NCBI RefSeq assembly: GCF_036127095.1
Contig: NZ_CP108006.1
Coordinates: 1,984,001-2,048,000, forward strand
Source of the DNA: Streptomyces sp. NBC_00335
Lineage (GTDB): Bacteria > Actinomycetota > Actinomycetes > Streptomycetales > Streptomycetaceae
Reading direction: 5' to 3'
Length of the DNA stretch: 64,000 bases
The position numbers were made by a program, and so were the translations under genes. Shown in pieces: positions 54,701 to 62,613 of this stretch (position 1 is its first letter; each line of letters begins with the position of its first letter). The notes under the pieces were generated by a model. It saw only the letters and a program-made list of their open reading frames with translations, was not told where the DNA came from and did not search any database.

Positions 54701-55256
54701 GGTCGCCCATTCCGCACCACTCCAGCGCCCGGCGGGCGCCGATGACGGCCGCCTTCGCCTGGAGGAGGTCCTGTGAGGTTTCGACCAACAGCGCGTCTGC
54801 GCCGCCTCGGATCAGACCCTCGGCGTTCTCCTGGTACGCCTCGCGTAAGGGCTCGTACGCGACATGCTTGAGCGTGGGCAGCTTGGTGCCGGGGCCCATG
54901 GAGCCCAGGACCCAGCGGGGCCGTCCATCTTTCGCCGTGAACGCATCCGCGGCTTCGCGGGCGATGCGCGCTCCGGCCTCGGACAGGTCATAGACCCGGC
55001 CCTCCACGCCGTACTCGGCGAGTGCGGAGAGGTTGGCCCCGAAGGTGTTGGTCTCGACGCAGTCCACACCCACCGCGTAGTACTCGTCATGGACCGACCG
55101 GACGATGTCGGGCCGGGTGACATTGAGGATCTCGTTGCAGCCCTCGAGACCCATGAAGTCGTCGAGCGTCGGATCGGCGGCCTGGAGCATCGTTCCCATC
55201 GCCCCGTCGGCCACCACGACCCGCTGCGCCAGCTCCTCCCTCAGAGACCGTCTCAT
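51777..55256 (-). CDS. metH: Cobalamin-dependent methionine synthase
   Basis: 1,159-residue four-domain enzyme: homocysteine-binding (GAMGTMLQAADPTLDDF, and GGCCGTTPEH zinc site), methyl-THF-binding (GERTNANGSKKFREAML), cobalamin-binding (VHDIGKNLVD with the axial His) and SAM-dependent reactivation domain (YSFGYPACPDLEDRAKI, near the C-terminus). All are present, so functional. Start ATG 55256 overlaps the pfkB stop by 4 nt. No cobalamin riboswitch precedes it. Regenerates methionine for MetK. Confidence 0.97.
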   Translation of the reverse strand: MRRSLREELAQRVVVADGAMGTMLQAADPTLDDFMGLEGCNEILNVTRPDIVRSVHDEYYAVGVDCVETNTFGANLSALAEYGVEGRVYDLSEAGARIAREAADAFTAKDGRPRWVLGSMGPGTKLPTLKHVAYEPLREAYQENAEGLIRGGADALLVETSQDLLQAKAAVIGARRALEWCGMGDLPLMVQVTVEATGTMLLGSEIGAALTALEPLGIDMIGLNCATGPAEMSEHLRYLARNSRIPLSCMPNAGLPVLGKNGAHYPLSASELADAQETFVREYGLSLVGGCCGTTPEHLRQVVERVRGLNPAARDPRPEPGASSLYQTVPFRQDVSYMAIGERTNANGSKKFREAMLAARWDDCVEMVRDQIREGAHMLDLCVDYVGRDGVADMQELAGRFATASTLPIVLDSTEVPVLRAGLEKLGGRAVINSVNYEDGDGPESRFAKVTALAQEHGAALIALTIDEEGQARTVEHKVAIAQRLIEDLTGNWGILESDILIDTLTFTICTGQEESRKDGIATIESIRELKRRHPDVQTTLGLSNISFGLNPAARIVLNSVFLDECVKAGLDSAIVHASKILPIARLDEEQVKVALDLIHDRRAEGYDPLQKLMALFEGVNTKSMKDGRAQELLALPLDERLQRRIIDGEKNGLEADLDEALETRPALEIVNDTLLEGMKVVGELFGSGQMQLPFVLQSAEVMKTAVAHLEPHMEKSDDEGKGTIVLATVRGDVHDIGKNLVDIILTNNGYNVVNIGIKQPVSAILEAAQEHKADVIGMSGLLVKSTVIMKENLEELNQRKLAADYPVILGGAALTRAYVEQDLHEIYEGEVRYARDAFEGLRLMDALMGVKRGVPGASLPPLKQRRVKSAATTALMAPGPEAPSRSDVTTDNAVPTPPFWGSRVVKGIPLKDYASWLDEDALFKGQWGLKQARGGPSYEELVESEGRPRLRGLLDRLQTENLLEAAVVHGYYPCVSKGDDLIILDDVGAELTRFSFPRQPRGRFLCLSDFFKSEESGEVDVICLQIVTVGSRIGEATAKLFESDSYRDYLELHGLSVQLAEALAEYWHARVRAELGISGQDPRSLDGMLRTEYQGCRYSFGYPACPDLEDRAKIAELLKPERIGVHLSEEFQLHPEQSTDAIVVHHPEASYFNAGGRR

Positions 55257-56236
55257 CCCAACTCCCGGAGGTGTGCGGTCAGCTCCGTCTCGTACCGGCA
55301 GCCGTACCCCATGCCGAGCAGGGTGAGCAACGATTCGCCGGACAACCGGTACTCCTGCGTACCCACGGATGCGAGGACGGTCGCAGCGACCGCACAGCCC
55401 AGCTGAGCCGCGCTCCGCTCGGACACACCCCACGCCGTTGCGGCGAGGAACCCGGCTCGGAACGCGTCGCCGACACCGGTGGGGTCGACGACTTCCTCGA
55501 CCTCGACCGCGTGCACGGTCAGCGGCGTGGTGCCCGCAGTTTGGATTCGTACGCCACCCTCGCCGTGGGTGGTCACCCAGGAGCCGACCCGCCGCAGGAC
55601 CTGCTCCTCGGTGAGCCCGGACTTCTCGCACAGCAAGGCTGCTTCGTACTCGTTGGTGAACAGCCGGCTCGCACCGTCCACCAGCTCCCGAACCTGCGGC
55701 CGCTCCAGTCGCGCCAGCTGCTGGGACGGGTCCGCAGCGAAGGGGATGCCCAGCTCACGGCAGGTCCGCGTATGGCGGAGCATGGCCTCGGGGTCGTCGG
55801 GCGAGATCAGCACCAAGTCGGGGCGACCGGCCCGTGCGACGACGTCGCTCAGATCGATCTCGCGGGCCTCTACCATGGCCCCCTCGTAGAACGTCGCGAT
55901 CTGGTTCTGGTCCCGGTCGGTGGTGCAGACGAAACGCGCGGTCTGGCACGTCTCGCTGACCCGAACGGAGTCGGTGTCGACGCCGTGCTCCTTGAGCCAC
56001 ACCCGGTACGGATCGAAGTCTCGACCCACAGAGCCCACCAGGACAGGCCGCAGTCCCAGCGTTCCCAGACCGAACGATATGTTGGCCGCTACTCCGCCGC
56101 GTCGGAATTCCAGGTTGTCGGCGAGGAACGACAGGGATATCCGGTCCAACCGGTCCGCGAGCAGCTGCTCGGCGAACCGGCCGGGAAAGGTCATCAGATG
56201 GTCGGTCGCAATGGATCCCGTCACAACGATGCGCAT
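55253..56236 (-). CDS. PfkB-family adenosine kinase-like sugar kinase
   Basis: 327-residue ribokinase-fold kinase. The N-terminal GSIATDHLMTFPGRF, GGVAANISFGLGTLG and C-terminal DPTGVGDAFRAGF with catalytic Asp are visible. In this setting it most likely phosphorylates adenosine released by AhcY to AMP, drawing the hydrolase forward. Start 1 nt after metK stop and 4-nt overlap with metH show a tight operon. Confidence 0.9.
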   Translation of the reverse strand: MRIVVTGSIATDHLMTFPGRFAEQLLADRLDRISLSFLADNLEFRRGGVAANISFGLGTLGLRPVLVGSVGRDFDPYRVWLKEHGVDTDSVRVSETCQTARFVCTTDRDQNQIATFYEGAMVEAREIDLSDVVARAGRPDLVLISPDDPEAMLRHTRTCRELGIPFAADPSQQLARLERPQVRELVDGASRLFTNEYEAALLCEKSGLTEEQVLRRVGSWVTTHGEGGVRIQTAGTTPLTVHAVEVEEVVDPTGVGDAFRAGFLAATAWGVSERSAAQLGCAVAATVLASVGTQEYRLSGESLLTLLGMGYGCRYETELTAHLRELG

Positions 56237-56237
56237 G

Positions 56238-57452
56238 TCAGACCCCAACGGCCCGGCGAAGGGCGTCCACGCGGTCGGTGCGTTCCCAGGTGAAGTCCGG
56301 CAGCTCACGGCCAAAGTGGCCGTACGCGGCGGTCTGGGCGTAGATCGGGCGCAGCAGGTCCAGATCGCGGATGATCGCGGCCGGCCGAAGATCGAAGACA
56401 CTCGACACGGCTTCCTGGATGCGCTCGTCCGGCAGTGTTCCCGTGCCGAAGGTCTCGACGAAGAGGCCGACGGGCTCGGCCTTGCCGATGGCGTACGCGA
56501 CCTGGACCTCGCAGCGCGAGGCCAGGCCCGCGGCGACCACGTTCTTCGCCACCCAGCGCATCGCGTACGCGGCGGAACGGTCGACCTTGGACGGGTCCTT
56601 GCCCGAGAAGGCGCCGCCACCGTGACGCGCCATCCCGCCGTACGTGTCGATGATGATCTTGCGACCGGTCAGGCCGGCGTCGCCCATCGGGCCGCCGATC
56701 TCGAAGCGCCCGGTCGGGTTCACCAGTAGTCGGTAACCCTCGGTCTCCAGCTTGATGCCGTCCTCGACGAGCTGGTTCAGCACGTACTCCACGACGAACT
56801 CACGGATGTCCGGGGCCAGCAGTGCGTCGAGGTCGACGTCGGCTGCGTGCTGGGAGGAGACCACCACCGTGTCCAGGCGCACCGCCTGATCGCCGTCGTA
56901 CTCGATGGTGACCTGCGTCTTGCCGTCGGGGCGCAGGTAAGGGATGACCCCATCCTTGCGGACCTCGGACAGCCGGCGCGAGAGCCGGTGCGCGATGTGG
57001 ATCGGCAGCGGCATCAGCTCGGGCGTCTCGTCACAGGCGTAGCCGAACATCAGGCCTTGGTCGCCCGCTCCCTGCTTGTCGAGCTCGTCACTCGGCCCCG
57101 CGCCTCCGACACGCTTCTCGAATGCGGTGTCGACGCCCTGGGCGATGTCGGGTGACTGCGCCCCGATGGACACCGACACCCCGCAGGAGGCACCGTCGAA
57201 GCCCTTCTTCGAGGAGTCGTAGCCGATGTCGAGAATGGCCTCACGAACGAGGGCGGCTATGGGGGCATAGGCCTTGGTCGTCACCTCGCCGGCTATGTGG
57301 ACCAGGCCGGTGGTGATCAGGGTCTCCACAGCCACCCGCGAGGTGGGGTCCTCACGGAGCAGCGCGTCGAGGATCGTGTCACTGATCCGGTCGGCGATCT
57401 TGTCGGGATGCCCCTCGGTCACCGACTCTGAGGTGAACAGCCGCTTGCTCAT
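56238..57452 (-). CDS. metK: S-adenosylmethionine synthetase
   Basis: 404-residue enzyme making SAM from methionine and ATP. Signatures: [28 protein letters not shown] and [16 protein letters not shown]. Length normal, all catalytic residues in place. ATGA overlap with the AcpS-ACP stop. Its place with metH, pfkB and ahcY makes a SAM-regeneration unit dedicated to the right-arm methyltransferases. No metF homologue is present, so methyl-THF comes from the core genome. Confidence 0.96.
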   Translation of the reverse strand: MSKRLFTSESVTEGHPDKIADRISDTILDALLREDPTSRVAVETLITTGLVHIAGEVTTKAYAPIAALVREAILDIGYDSSKKGFDGASCGVSVSIGAQSPDIAQGVDTAFEKRVGGAGPSDELDKQGAGDQGLMFGYACDETPELMPLPIHIAHRLSRRLSEVRKDGVIPYLRPDGKTQVTIEYDGDQAVRLDTVVVSSQHAADVDLDALLAPDIREFVVEYVLNQLVEDGIKLETEGYRLLVNPTGRFEIGGPMGDAGLTGRKIIIDTYGGMARHGGGAFSGKDPSKVDRSAAYAMRWVAKNVVAAGLASRCEVQVAYAIGKAEPVGLFVETFGTGTLPDERIQEAVSSVFDLRPAAIIRDLDLLRPIYAQTAAYGHFGRELPDFTWERTDRVDALRRAVGV

Positions 57453-58228
57453 GCCTGCCCCACCTCGACCGGGAAGAAGTGCGACTCGATGGCGGCGAGG
57501 GTGCGGATCTCGTCCACTTCCAGGGCCTCCATCTGGATGGACCGACCGCTCTGCTGCTCCAGCAGGAAGACGAACTCCACGAAGGACAGCGAGTCGATGA
57601 GCCGGTTCTCGATGAGGTCCAGGTCGGAGGCGATGTCGTCACGCTCCGTGTGACGGGCGAGGAGCCAGTTCTTCACCTGCTGCAGACCGTCGGACATGGT
57701 TGTTCTCCTTGAAGTGCTTTGTATGGATGAGGTGTTGGTTGCGCGGGCGACGCTGAGAGCACCGGCTGGGTCCGGAAGGCCCGGCGTGAGGGGGTAGCCC
57801 GCCGAGCCGGCATGGAGCACCGGGGCAGCCACGGCTACCGCGTAGTCCACGTCATGGCTGATGGACACGGTGATCTCGGCGATGCCGGACTCCGCGGCCA
57901 TCTCGGCCGCGCCCCGGCGGAGCTCGACGAGGGGCCAGCCCCCTTCGGAACGCCGAACGACGATGTCGAGCCAGGGGAGGAATTTGCCCCGGACGCGGAG
58001 GGTCTTGAAGGCTGCCTCCTTGGCCGCTATCCGGCCGCACAGACTCAGTACGTCGAGCCCGGAGGCCGTTCCGCAGTCGGCGAGTTCGCCTGGGGTGAGC
58101 ATCCGCTCGAAGAAGTCCTCGCCGTACTCGGCGAGCAGTCGGCGGACACGGGTGACGGACACGATGTCCATGCCTAGATTCGCCCAGCCCAGGCCGCCCG
58201 CCGGCGGGGCGACGGGTCGGGTCGGCAC
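57449..58228 (-). CDS. AcpS phosphopantetheinyl transferase fused in frame to an acyl carrier protein
   Basis: 259 residues in one uninterrupted frame. The AcpS-type PPTase part (~18-135) has [13 protein letters not shown] and the KEAAFK catalytic motif. A ~40-residue linker leads to a carrier protein (from MSDGLQQVK, residue ~178) with DSLSFVEF as the pantetheine site. GTG at 58228 is 2 nt after the upstream stop. ATG at 57697 with AAGGAGAACAACC before it would produce the 82-residue ACP alone, so both the fusion and free ACP may be made. Alternatively two genes whose frames happen to be open between. Adjacent aaRS-like ligase is the expected loading enzyme. Overlaps metK by 4 nt. Confidence 0.82.
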   Translation of the reverse strand: MPTRPVAPPAGGLGWANLGMDIVSVTRVRRLLAEYGEDFFERMLTPGELADCGTASGLDVLSLCGRIAAKEAAFKTLRVRGKFLPWLDIVVRRSEGGWPLVELRRGAAEMAAESGIAEITVSISHDVDYAVAVAAPVLHAGSAGYPLTPGLPDPAGALSVARATNTSSIQSTSRRTTMSDGLQQVKNWLLARHTERDDIASDLDLIENRLIDSLSFVEFVFLLEQQSGRSIQMEALEVDEIRTLAAIESHFFPVEVGQA

Positions 58229-58229
58229 G

Positions 58230-59093
58230 TCAGATCGCCGGCCCGGCCGCGTTCGCGCGCAGGACGGCCTCGGTCGCCGCCTCCCAGCTGCCGTGGCGCC
58301 TGGTCAGCGCGGACAGCCAGCGTTCGAGGCCGAACGCGGCGCAGCTGGTGAAGGCCGGGCTGCCGCTCGACTCCAGCGTGATCTCGCAGCGGTCTCCGAA
58401 GAAGTTGCGGTGGGTGTTGACCGAGGCGATCGCCAGGTCCTCGTACAGGAACTCGTGCTTGACCGGGGTGAGGCGCTGGAGCACCGCCTTCGAGCTGCCC
58501 TTGTCGAAGAACGGGTCGCAGGCGGCCTCCTTGCGCAGAGGCAGGTCCAGCGCCTCGGCGAAGGCCTGGATGCGCGAGGTGAAGCGGGTGAGGTGGGACT
58601 CTGCGTGCTCGCGGGTCCCGATCGCGACCACCTCCCGCATGCGGAAACCGAGTTGCCGGCGCAGGCCCTCGTAGTGCTCCTCCTTGCGGAAGCACCAGCC
58701 GACGACGGTGATCAGGGTGTCGTCCGCGACCTGGCGACCCTGGTGGTCGATGTAGACGGCGTAGCAGGACGCGGAGGGGAGTCCGAGGGCCGCCGGCTGG
58801 AGGGCGGTGCAGGGGAAGCAACCGCTGTCCGTACAGAACTCGTCGGTCTCCCGTGCGGACAGGTCGAGCGGGGCGGCGACGACGGCCTGGTGAGGGAAGT
58901 TGTCGTAGTAGTCGAGCCGGGCCAGGTCGGCGGCCGGCAGCAGCGGAGGCATGGTCATCGGGCGGGCGCCCGCGCTCACACCCCAGCCCTCGAAGGTGTC
59001 GTCGAGGAGCCGCAGCAGGGCGGTTCCCTCGGGACCGAGGGACGGCAGGCCCCTCGATTCCCCGACGCTCGCAGGGGTTGTTGTAACGGTCAT
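58230..59093 (-). CDS. Class II aaRS-like amino acid:[carrier protein] ligase
   Basis: 287-residue protein without a tRNA-binding arm. Segments PVKHEFLYEDLAIASVNTHR, NFFGDRCEIT and CAAFGLERW (motif-3-like) mark a truncated SerRS-like catalytic core as in amino acid:[carrier protein] ligases, which adenylate a small amino acid and load it on a carrier's pantetheine. Cys residues (CFPC, CDPF) could hold the zinc of that family. ATG at 59093 has GAGGTGA 8 nt upstream. The directly following ACP gene supports this role. Which amino acid is loaded cannot be read from sequence. Confidence 0.8.
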   Translation of the reverse strand: MTVTTTPASVGESRGLPSLGPEGTALLRLLDDTFEGWGVSAGARPMTMPPLLPAADLARLDYYDNFPHQAVVAAPLDLSARETDEFCTDSGCFPCTALQPAALGLPSASCYAVYIDHQGRQVADDTLITVVGWCFRKEEHYEGLRRQLGFRMREVVAIGTREHAESHLTRFTSRIQAFAEALDLPLRKEAACDPFFDKGSSKAVLQRLTPVKHEFLYEDLAIASVNTHRNFFGDRCEITLESSGSPAFTSCAAFGLERWLSALTRRHGSWEAATEAVLRANAAGPAI

Positions 59094-59127
59094 GGTGGAG
59101 TCACCTCTCGGACGACGGACGGTTCGT

Positions 59128-60021
59128 TCAGACGACGGGCAGTACGTCGTCGGTGAAGATTCCGGTCTTCAGGAAGAAGCCGAGCGGCTTGCGGATGGCC
59201 TTGCGCTCGTACGGACGGCGGCCCTCGTCGGCGACCAGCGCATTGCGCAGGGCCAGCGGGTCGGCGATGCCGGCGTCGCGGTAGACGTGCGGGTTGTAAA
59301 GGGAGTTGACGCTGTAGACGACGTACCGCTTGAGGTACGCCTCCACCTCGGCGAGCCGCTGGGCAGAGACGGTGTCCTTCATCCGCTTGAACAGCAGGGA
59401 GACCAGCTCCCGCCCGAAGGCGATGTGCCGGGACTCGTCTTGGTGGTGGATGCGGTTGACCTCGCGGATGGTGTGACACAGGGACTCGTCCTGCGCCATC
59501 CGCATGTTGTAGTGGTCGACGAGCTCCTCGAAGAACAGGATCCGGGCGAAGACCAGGAAGTTGTCCACCTCCGGCTCCCACGCGGAGTCGGCGCGCATGG
59601 CGGTCGAGCCGTAGATCTTGTCGCCGTAGCGGCGGCAGAACTCGGCGAAGAACCACATGTGTTCGTTTTCTTCGCCGATGAAGTGGTGGAAGAAGTCGGA
59701 GGGGACTTCGAAGCCGGGCATGTGTATCCGGCCGACCACCTCGATGAGCAGCTCACGGATGCCGTGCACGTTGAGGCTGTAGAAGTTGATGCTCTCCCAC
59801 TTGGAAAGGCGGTGAATGGTCTCCTCGCCGAGCTCCTCGTAGAAGGGCGTGCCGTAGACGGTGAGCAGCTCGGGGGTCATCCACAGCTGGCCCTCTTCGA
59901 GCTTCTCGGGCCAGTCGAACTGCTGGTAGGGGTTGTAGTACTCCTCGATGGAGCGCGAGCTCAGCCGTTCCAGGACTTCCAGGAAGCGATCAGTGACGGG
60001 CAGGGGGGCGGCGATGCCCAT
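59128..60021 (-). CDS. AurF-like diiron oxygenase
   Basis: 297-residue helical protein with ferritin-like diiron signature EENEHMWFF, EELVDHYN and HHQDESRH, matching the AurF (p-aminobenzoate N-oxygenase)/CmlI type. Such enzymes oxidise aryl- or carrier-bound amines or hydroxylate carrier-bound substrates. ATG at 60021 follows GGGAG. Its place before the aaRS-like ligase and ACP suggests it acts on the carrier-loaded amino acid (inference). Confidence 0.83.
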   Translation of the reverse strand: MGIAAPLPVTDRFLEVLERLSSRSIEEYYNPYQQFDWPEKLEEGQLWMTPELLTVYGTPFYEELGEETIHRLSKWESINFYSLNVHGIRELLIEVVGRIHMPGFEVPSDFFHHFIGEENEHMWFFAEFCRRYGDKIYGSTAMRADSAWEPEVDNFLVFARILFFEELVDHYNMRMAQDESLCHTIREVNRIHHQDESRHIAFGRELVSLLFKRMKDTVSAQRLAEVEAYLKRYVVYSVNSLYNPHVYRDAGIADPLALRNALVADEGRRPYERKAIRKPLGFFLKTGIFTDDVLPVV

Positions 60022-60063
60022 GGAGACTCCCTCGGTGTGTGGTGGGTTGCGGCGAGCGAAGGC

Positions 60064-61110
60064 TCAGGGCCGGACTTCGTAAACGGCGTTGACCGGGGTC
60101 TCGGTCGCGCGCCGCCAGCGGGTGAAGCCGGCCTCCTCCGCGATGGCGCGGAACGCCTTCTCGCCGGAGTGGTTGCCGAGCGCGTGAGGACCGCGCTGGG
60201 CGACGGCCACGGGCAGGCACATCACGGCCGACAGCGCCATGAACATGCGGGCGGCGGGCGTCTGCGTGTCGATGTCCGCGGGCGAGACGTTCGACTCGAC
60301 GAGCATCCACGTCCCTTCTCCGTCCAGGGACTTGTGTACGTGCTGCGCGGCGGCGACCGGGTCTCCCATGTCGTGCAGGGCGTTGAAGAAGGTGACCAGG
60401 TCGTAGCCGGAGCCGGGGTAGTCGTCGGCCGCGGCGACGTCGAAGACGACGCGGTCGGAGAGTCCGGCCTCCTCGGCAAGCTGCCGGGCGATGGAGATGG
60501 CTTCCTCGGAGTAGTCGAAGCCGTGCACGGTCGCCTGGGGGAACGCCTTCGCGATGAGCAGCGTGGTGTGCCCGACGCCGCACCCGACGTCGGCGACGGT
60601 GCCGCCGGCTGCCAGCTTGCTGGTGACCCCGTGCAGGGCGGGCAGCCAGTCGGGGACGAGCCGGTGCTCGTAGGTGGGCTGGAAGAAGCTGCCCATCCCG
60701 GTGTCCAGTGCCGGGTCGTGTTCCGCCCAGCCGACGCCGTCGCCGGAACGGTACGCGTCGACGAGCAGGTCCTCGGTGGCGTACAGCGCCTTGAGGGCGG
60801 TGAAGAAGCCCGCGGCGAACGTGACGGCTTTCGGGTCGGCCAGTACGGCCACGTGGTCGGCGGGGAGCGTGTACGTATCGGCGCTCGGGTGGCGCTCGAC
60901 GTACCCGGCGCTCAGCTGTGCGTGCAGCCACTCCTCCGCGTACCGCTTGGCGATGCCGGTGCGCTCGGCGAGCCCGGCCGCGGTGAGGGGGCCGGCCTCG
61001 GCCAGCGCGCGGTACAGGCCGAGCCGTTCGCCGAGGGCGACGGTGAGCCCCCGTACGGCGGCTCCGGCATCGCTGATGACCCGTTGGTGGAACTCGTGCG
61101 TGCCGCTCAT
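60064..61110 (-). CDS. Winged-helix-type SAM-dependent methyltransferase
   Basis: 348 residues. N-terminal winged-helix dimerisation domain (GLYRALAEAGPLTAAGLAER), then Rossmann SAM domain with VADVGCGVGHTTLLIAKAFP near residue 170 and VHGFDYSEEAI. Resembles Rv2258c-like methyltransferases and O-methyltransferases of natural-product pathways. 4-nt overlap with the next methyltransferase. Supplied by the SAM-cycle genes downstream. Confidence 0.88.
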   Translation of the reverse strand: MSGTHEFHQRVISDAGAAVRGLTVALGERLGLYRALAEAGPLTAAGLAERTGIAKRYAEEWLHAQLSAGYVERHPSADTYTLPADHVAVLADPKAVTFAAGFFTALKALYATEDLLVDAYRSGDGVGWAEHDPALDTGMGSFFQPTYEHRLVPDWLPALHGVTSKLAAGGTVADVGCGVGHTTLLIAKAFPQATVHGFDYSEEAISIARQLAEEAGLSDRVVFDVAAADDYPGSGYDLVTFFNALHDMGDPVAAAQHVHKSLDGEGTWMLVESNVSPADIDTQTPAARMFMALSAVMCLPVAVAQRGPHALGNHSGEKAFRAIAEEAGFTRWRRATETPVNAVYEVRP

Positions 61111-61946
61111 GCCGCCGCCGCCTCGGAGGTCGGAAGGTCACACGTGAACAGGAAGGAACGGGGAACGCCCGGAACGCTGCGAGCCGGAACCGGGTACGGC
61201 CAGCGGCCGAAGTCGGCGCCCGGTTCTCCCGGCTGTCGGACCTCGCGCACGTCCCAGCCGCAGTCGGCGAGGAGCTGCTCGGGGGTCTCAGTGCCGAACA
61301 GCCACGGGTTGCCGTCTTCCTTCAGGCACTTGAGGAAGGGGCGGGAGAGCGGGTTGTCCAGCGCGGCCCGGCTGATGACGTCTCCGAGCAGCACCGAGCC
61401 GGGCGCGGAGTGGGCGGCCAGCGTCGAGATCAGGTTGCGCACGGCGCCTTCCGGGAGGAAGAAGAGGAGCCCTTCGACCACCCACAACACCGGCTCGTCA
61501 CTGCGCCAGCCGGCCTCCTTGAGCGGACCGGTCCAGTCCTGCGTGAGGTCCACCGGTACGGTGACGCGGGTGCGTCCGGCGGGGGCGGGTTCATCGGCGA
61601 GCATCTGCGCCTTCGCCTCCAGGAGCGCGGGGCGGTCCAGCTCGTAGACGGTCACGCCGTCGGGCCACGGGAGCCGGTAGAACCGGGTGTCCATGCCCGC
61701 GGCGAGGAACACGACCTGGCGGATGCCGTGTTCCTCGACGGCCCGGACGATCGCCCGGTCCAGGTAGGTGGTGCGGATGGCGAGGAACGGCACGGTGCCC
61801 GCCCCTGCGTAGCGCTCCAGAAGTTCGAAGCCGATCGTGTCGGCGACGGTGCGCGCGTAGGGATCGGCGAACAGCCGGTCCTCGCGGTCGGTCTCCAGGG
61901 CTCGCGCTGCGGCGGTCCACTGGGCGGTGCGGGATACGGCCTCCAC
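61107..61946 (-). CDS. Leucine carboxyl methyltransferase-family SAM methyltransferase
   Basis: 279 residues of the PPM1/LCMT/TIGR00027 type: QWTAAARALETDREDRLFADP, VVFLAAGMDTRFYRLPWP, VYELDRP and WVVEGLLFFL are the family motifs. These usually O-methylate carboxylates or hydroxyls in secondary metabolites. GTG at 61946 with GGGAG 7 nt upstream. ATGA overlap with the other methyltransferase. Confidence 0.9.
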   Translation of the reverse strand: MEAVSRTAQWTAAARALETDREDRLFADPYARTVADTIGFELLERYAGAGTVPFLAIRTTYLDRAIVRAVEEHGIRQVVFLAAGMDTRFYRLPWPDGVTVYELDRPALLEAKAQMLADEPAPAGRTRVTVPVDLTQDWTGPLKEAGWRSDEPVLWVVEGLLFFLPEGAVRNLISTLAAHSAPGSVLLGDVISRAALDNPLSRPFLKCLKEDGNPWLFGTETPEQLLADCGWDVREVRQPGEPGADFGRWPYPVPARSVPGVPRSFLFTCDLPTSEAAAA

Positions 61947-62022
61947 AGGAGGTCTCCCTTCACATCGGGTGAGATGGGTACAAGCAGTTATGGAATCCGC
62001 AAGGGGCCCCGGTCCGGCGCGG

Positions 62023-62538
62023 TCAAGCCACGGATCGCACGCAGGCGACCGGGTCGTCTGCCGCGGACTTCGTCCCGGAGCGCGAGGCGTCGGGACCGGC
62101 GGGCCGGCGCTGGAAGATGCTGTGCAGGATCATGCTGAAGACGACCGCCCCGTCGCCGTCGACCAGCAGGCACTTGGGCTGCACGATGCCGGTGGTCGGG
62201 TTGAACGGTGACGGGCGGGACCCGAGGATCTCCACTCGGGCGGCGAGGACGTCTCCCGGGCGGACGGGGCGCACGTAGCGGATCTCGTCGACCCCCGGGG
62301 AGCCGGTGCACGCACTGTGGACCAGCAACCCGTCCACGTAGCGCCGCATGAACATCGAGGCGGTGTGCCAGCCGCTGGCGATCAGACCGCCGAACGGCGA
62401 CCGGGCGGCGAGCTCCGGGTCCGTGTGGAAGGGCTGCGGATCGAAGCGCTTTCCGAACTCCAGCACCTCCTCGGCGGTGACGGTGATCGTGCCCAGCTCG
62501 TGGACATCACCGGTCCGGAAGTCCTCGAAGTAGCGCAT
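62023..62538 (-). CDS. MaoC-like hot-dog dehydratase or thioesterase
   Basis: 171-residue single hot-dog protein of the MaoC dehydratase family: RYFEDFRTGD, DPQPFHTDPE with the catalytic Asp/His, SPFGGLIASGWHTASM. Usually hydrates or dehydrates acyl-CoA or acyl-carrier substrates. ATG at 62538 is preferred over GTG 62541 for ribosome-site spacing. First gene of the right arm, downstream of the consensus-like promoter. Confidence 0.88.
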   Translation of the reverse strand: MRYFEDFRTGDVHELGTITVTAEEVLEFGKRFDPQPFHTDPELAARSPFGGLIASGWHTASMFMRRYVDGLLVHSACTGSPGVDEIRYVRPVRPGDVLAARVEILGSRPSPFNPTTGIVQPKCLLVDGDGAVVFSMILHSIFQRRPAGPDASRSGTKSAADDPVACVRSVA

Positions 62539-62583
62539 CACGCGCCCCCCTTGACGTAGAGCAGTGTTTCCTTGGCGTGAACC

Positions 62584-62613
62584 AATCTACGAATCGTTCA
62601 TTTATTTTGTCAA
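62584..62613 (-). promoter_or_regulatory. Consensus-like promoter of the right-arm operon
   Basis: Minus strand TTGACA (62608-62613), 18-nt spacer, TAGATT (62584-62589), 46-51 nt before the MaoC ATG. Spacer contains AAATAAATG shared with the AsnB/PIG-L divergent promoter. Both are AT-rich islands in a high-GC genome. Confidence 0.72.
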
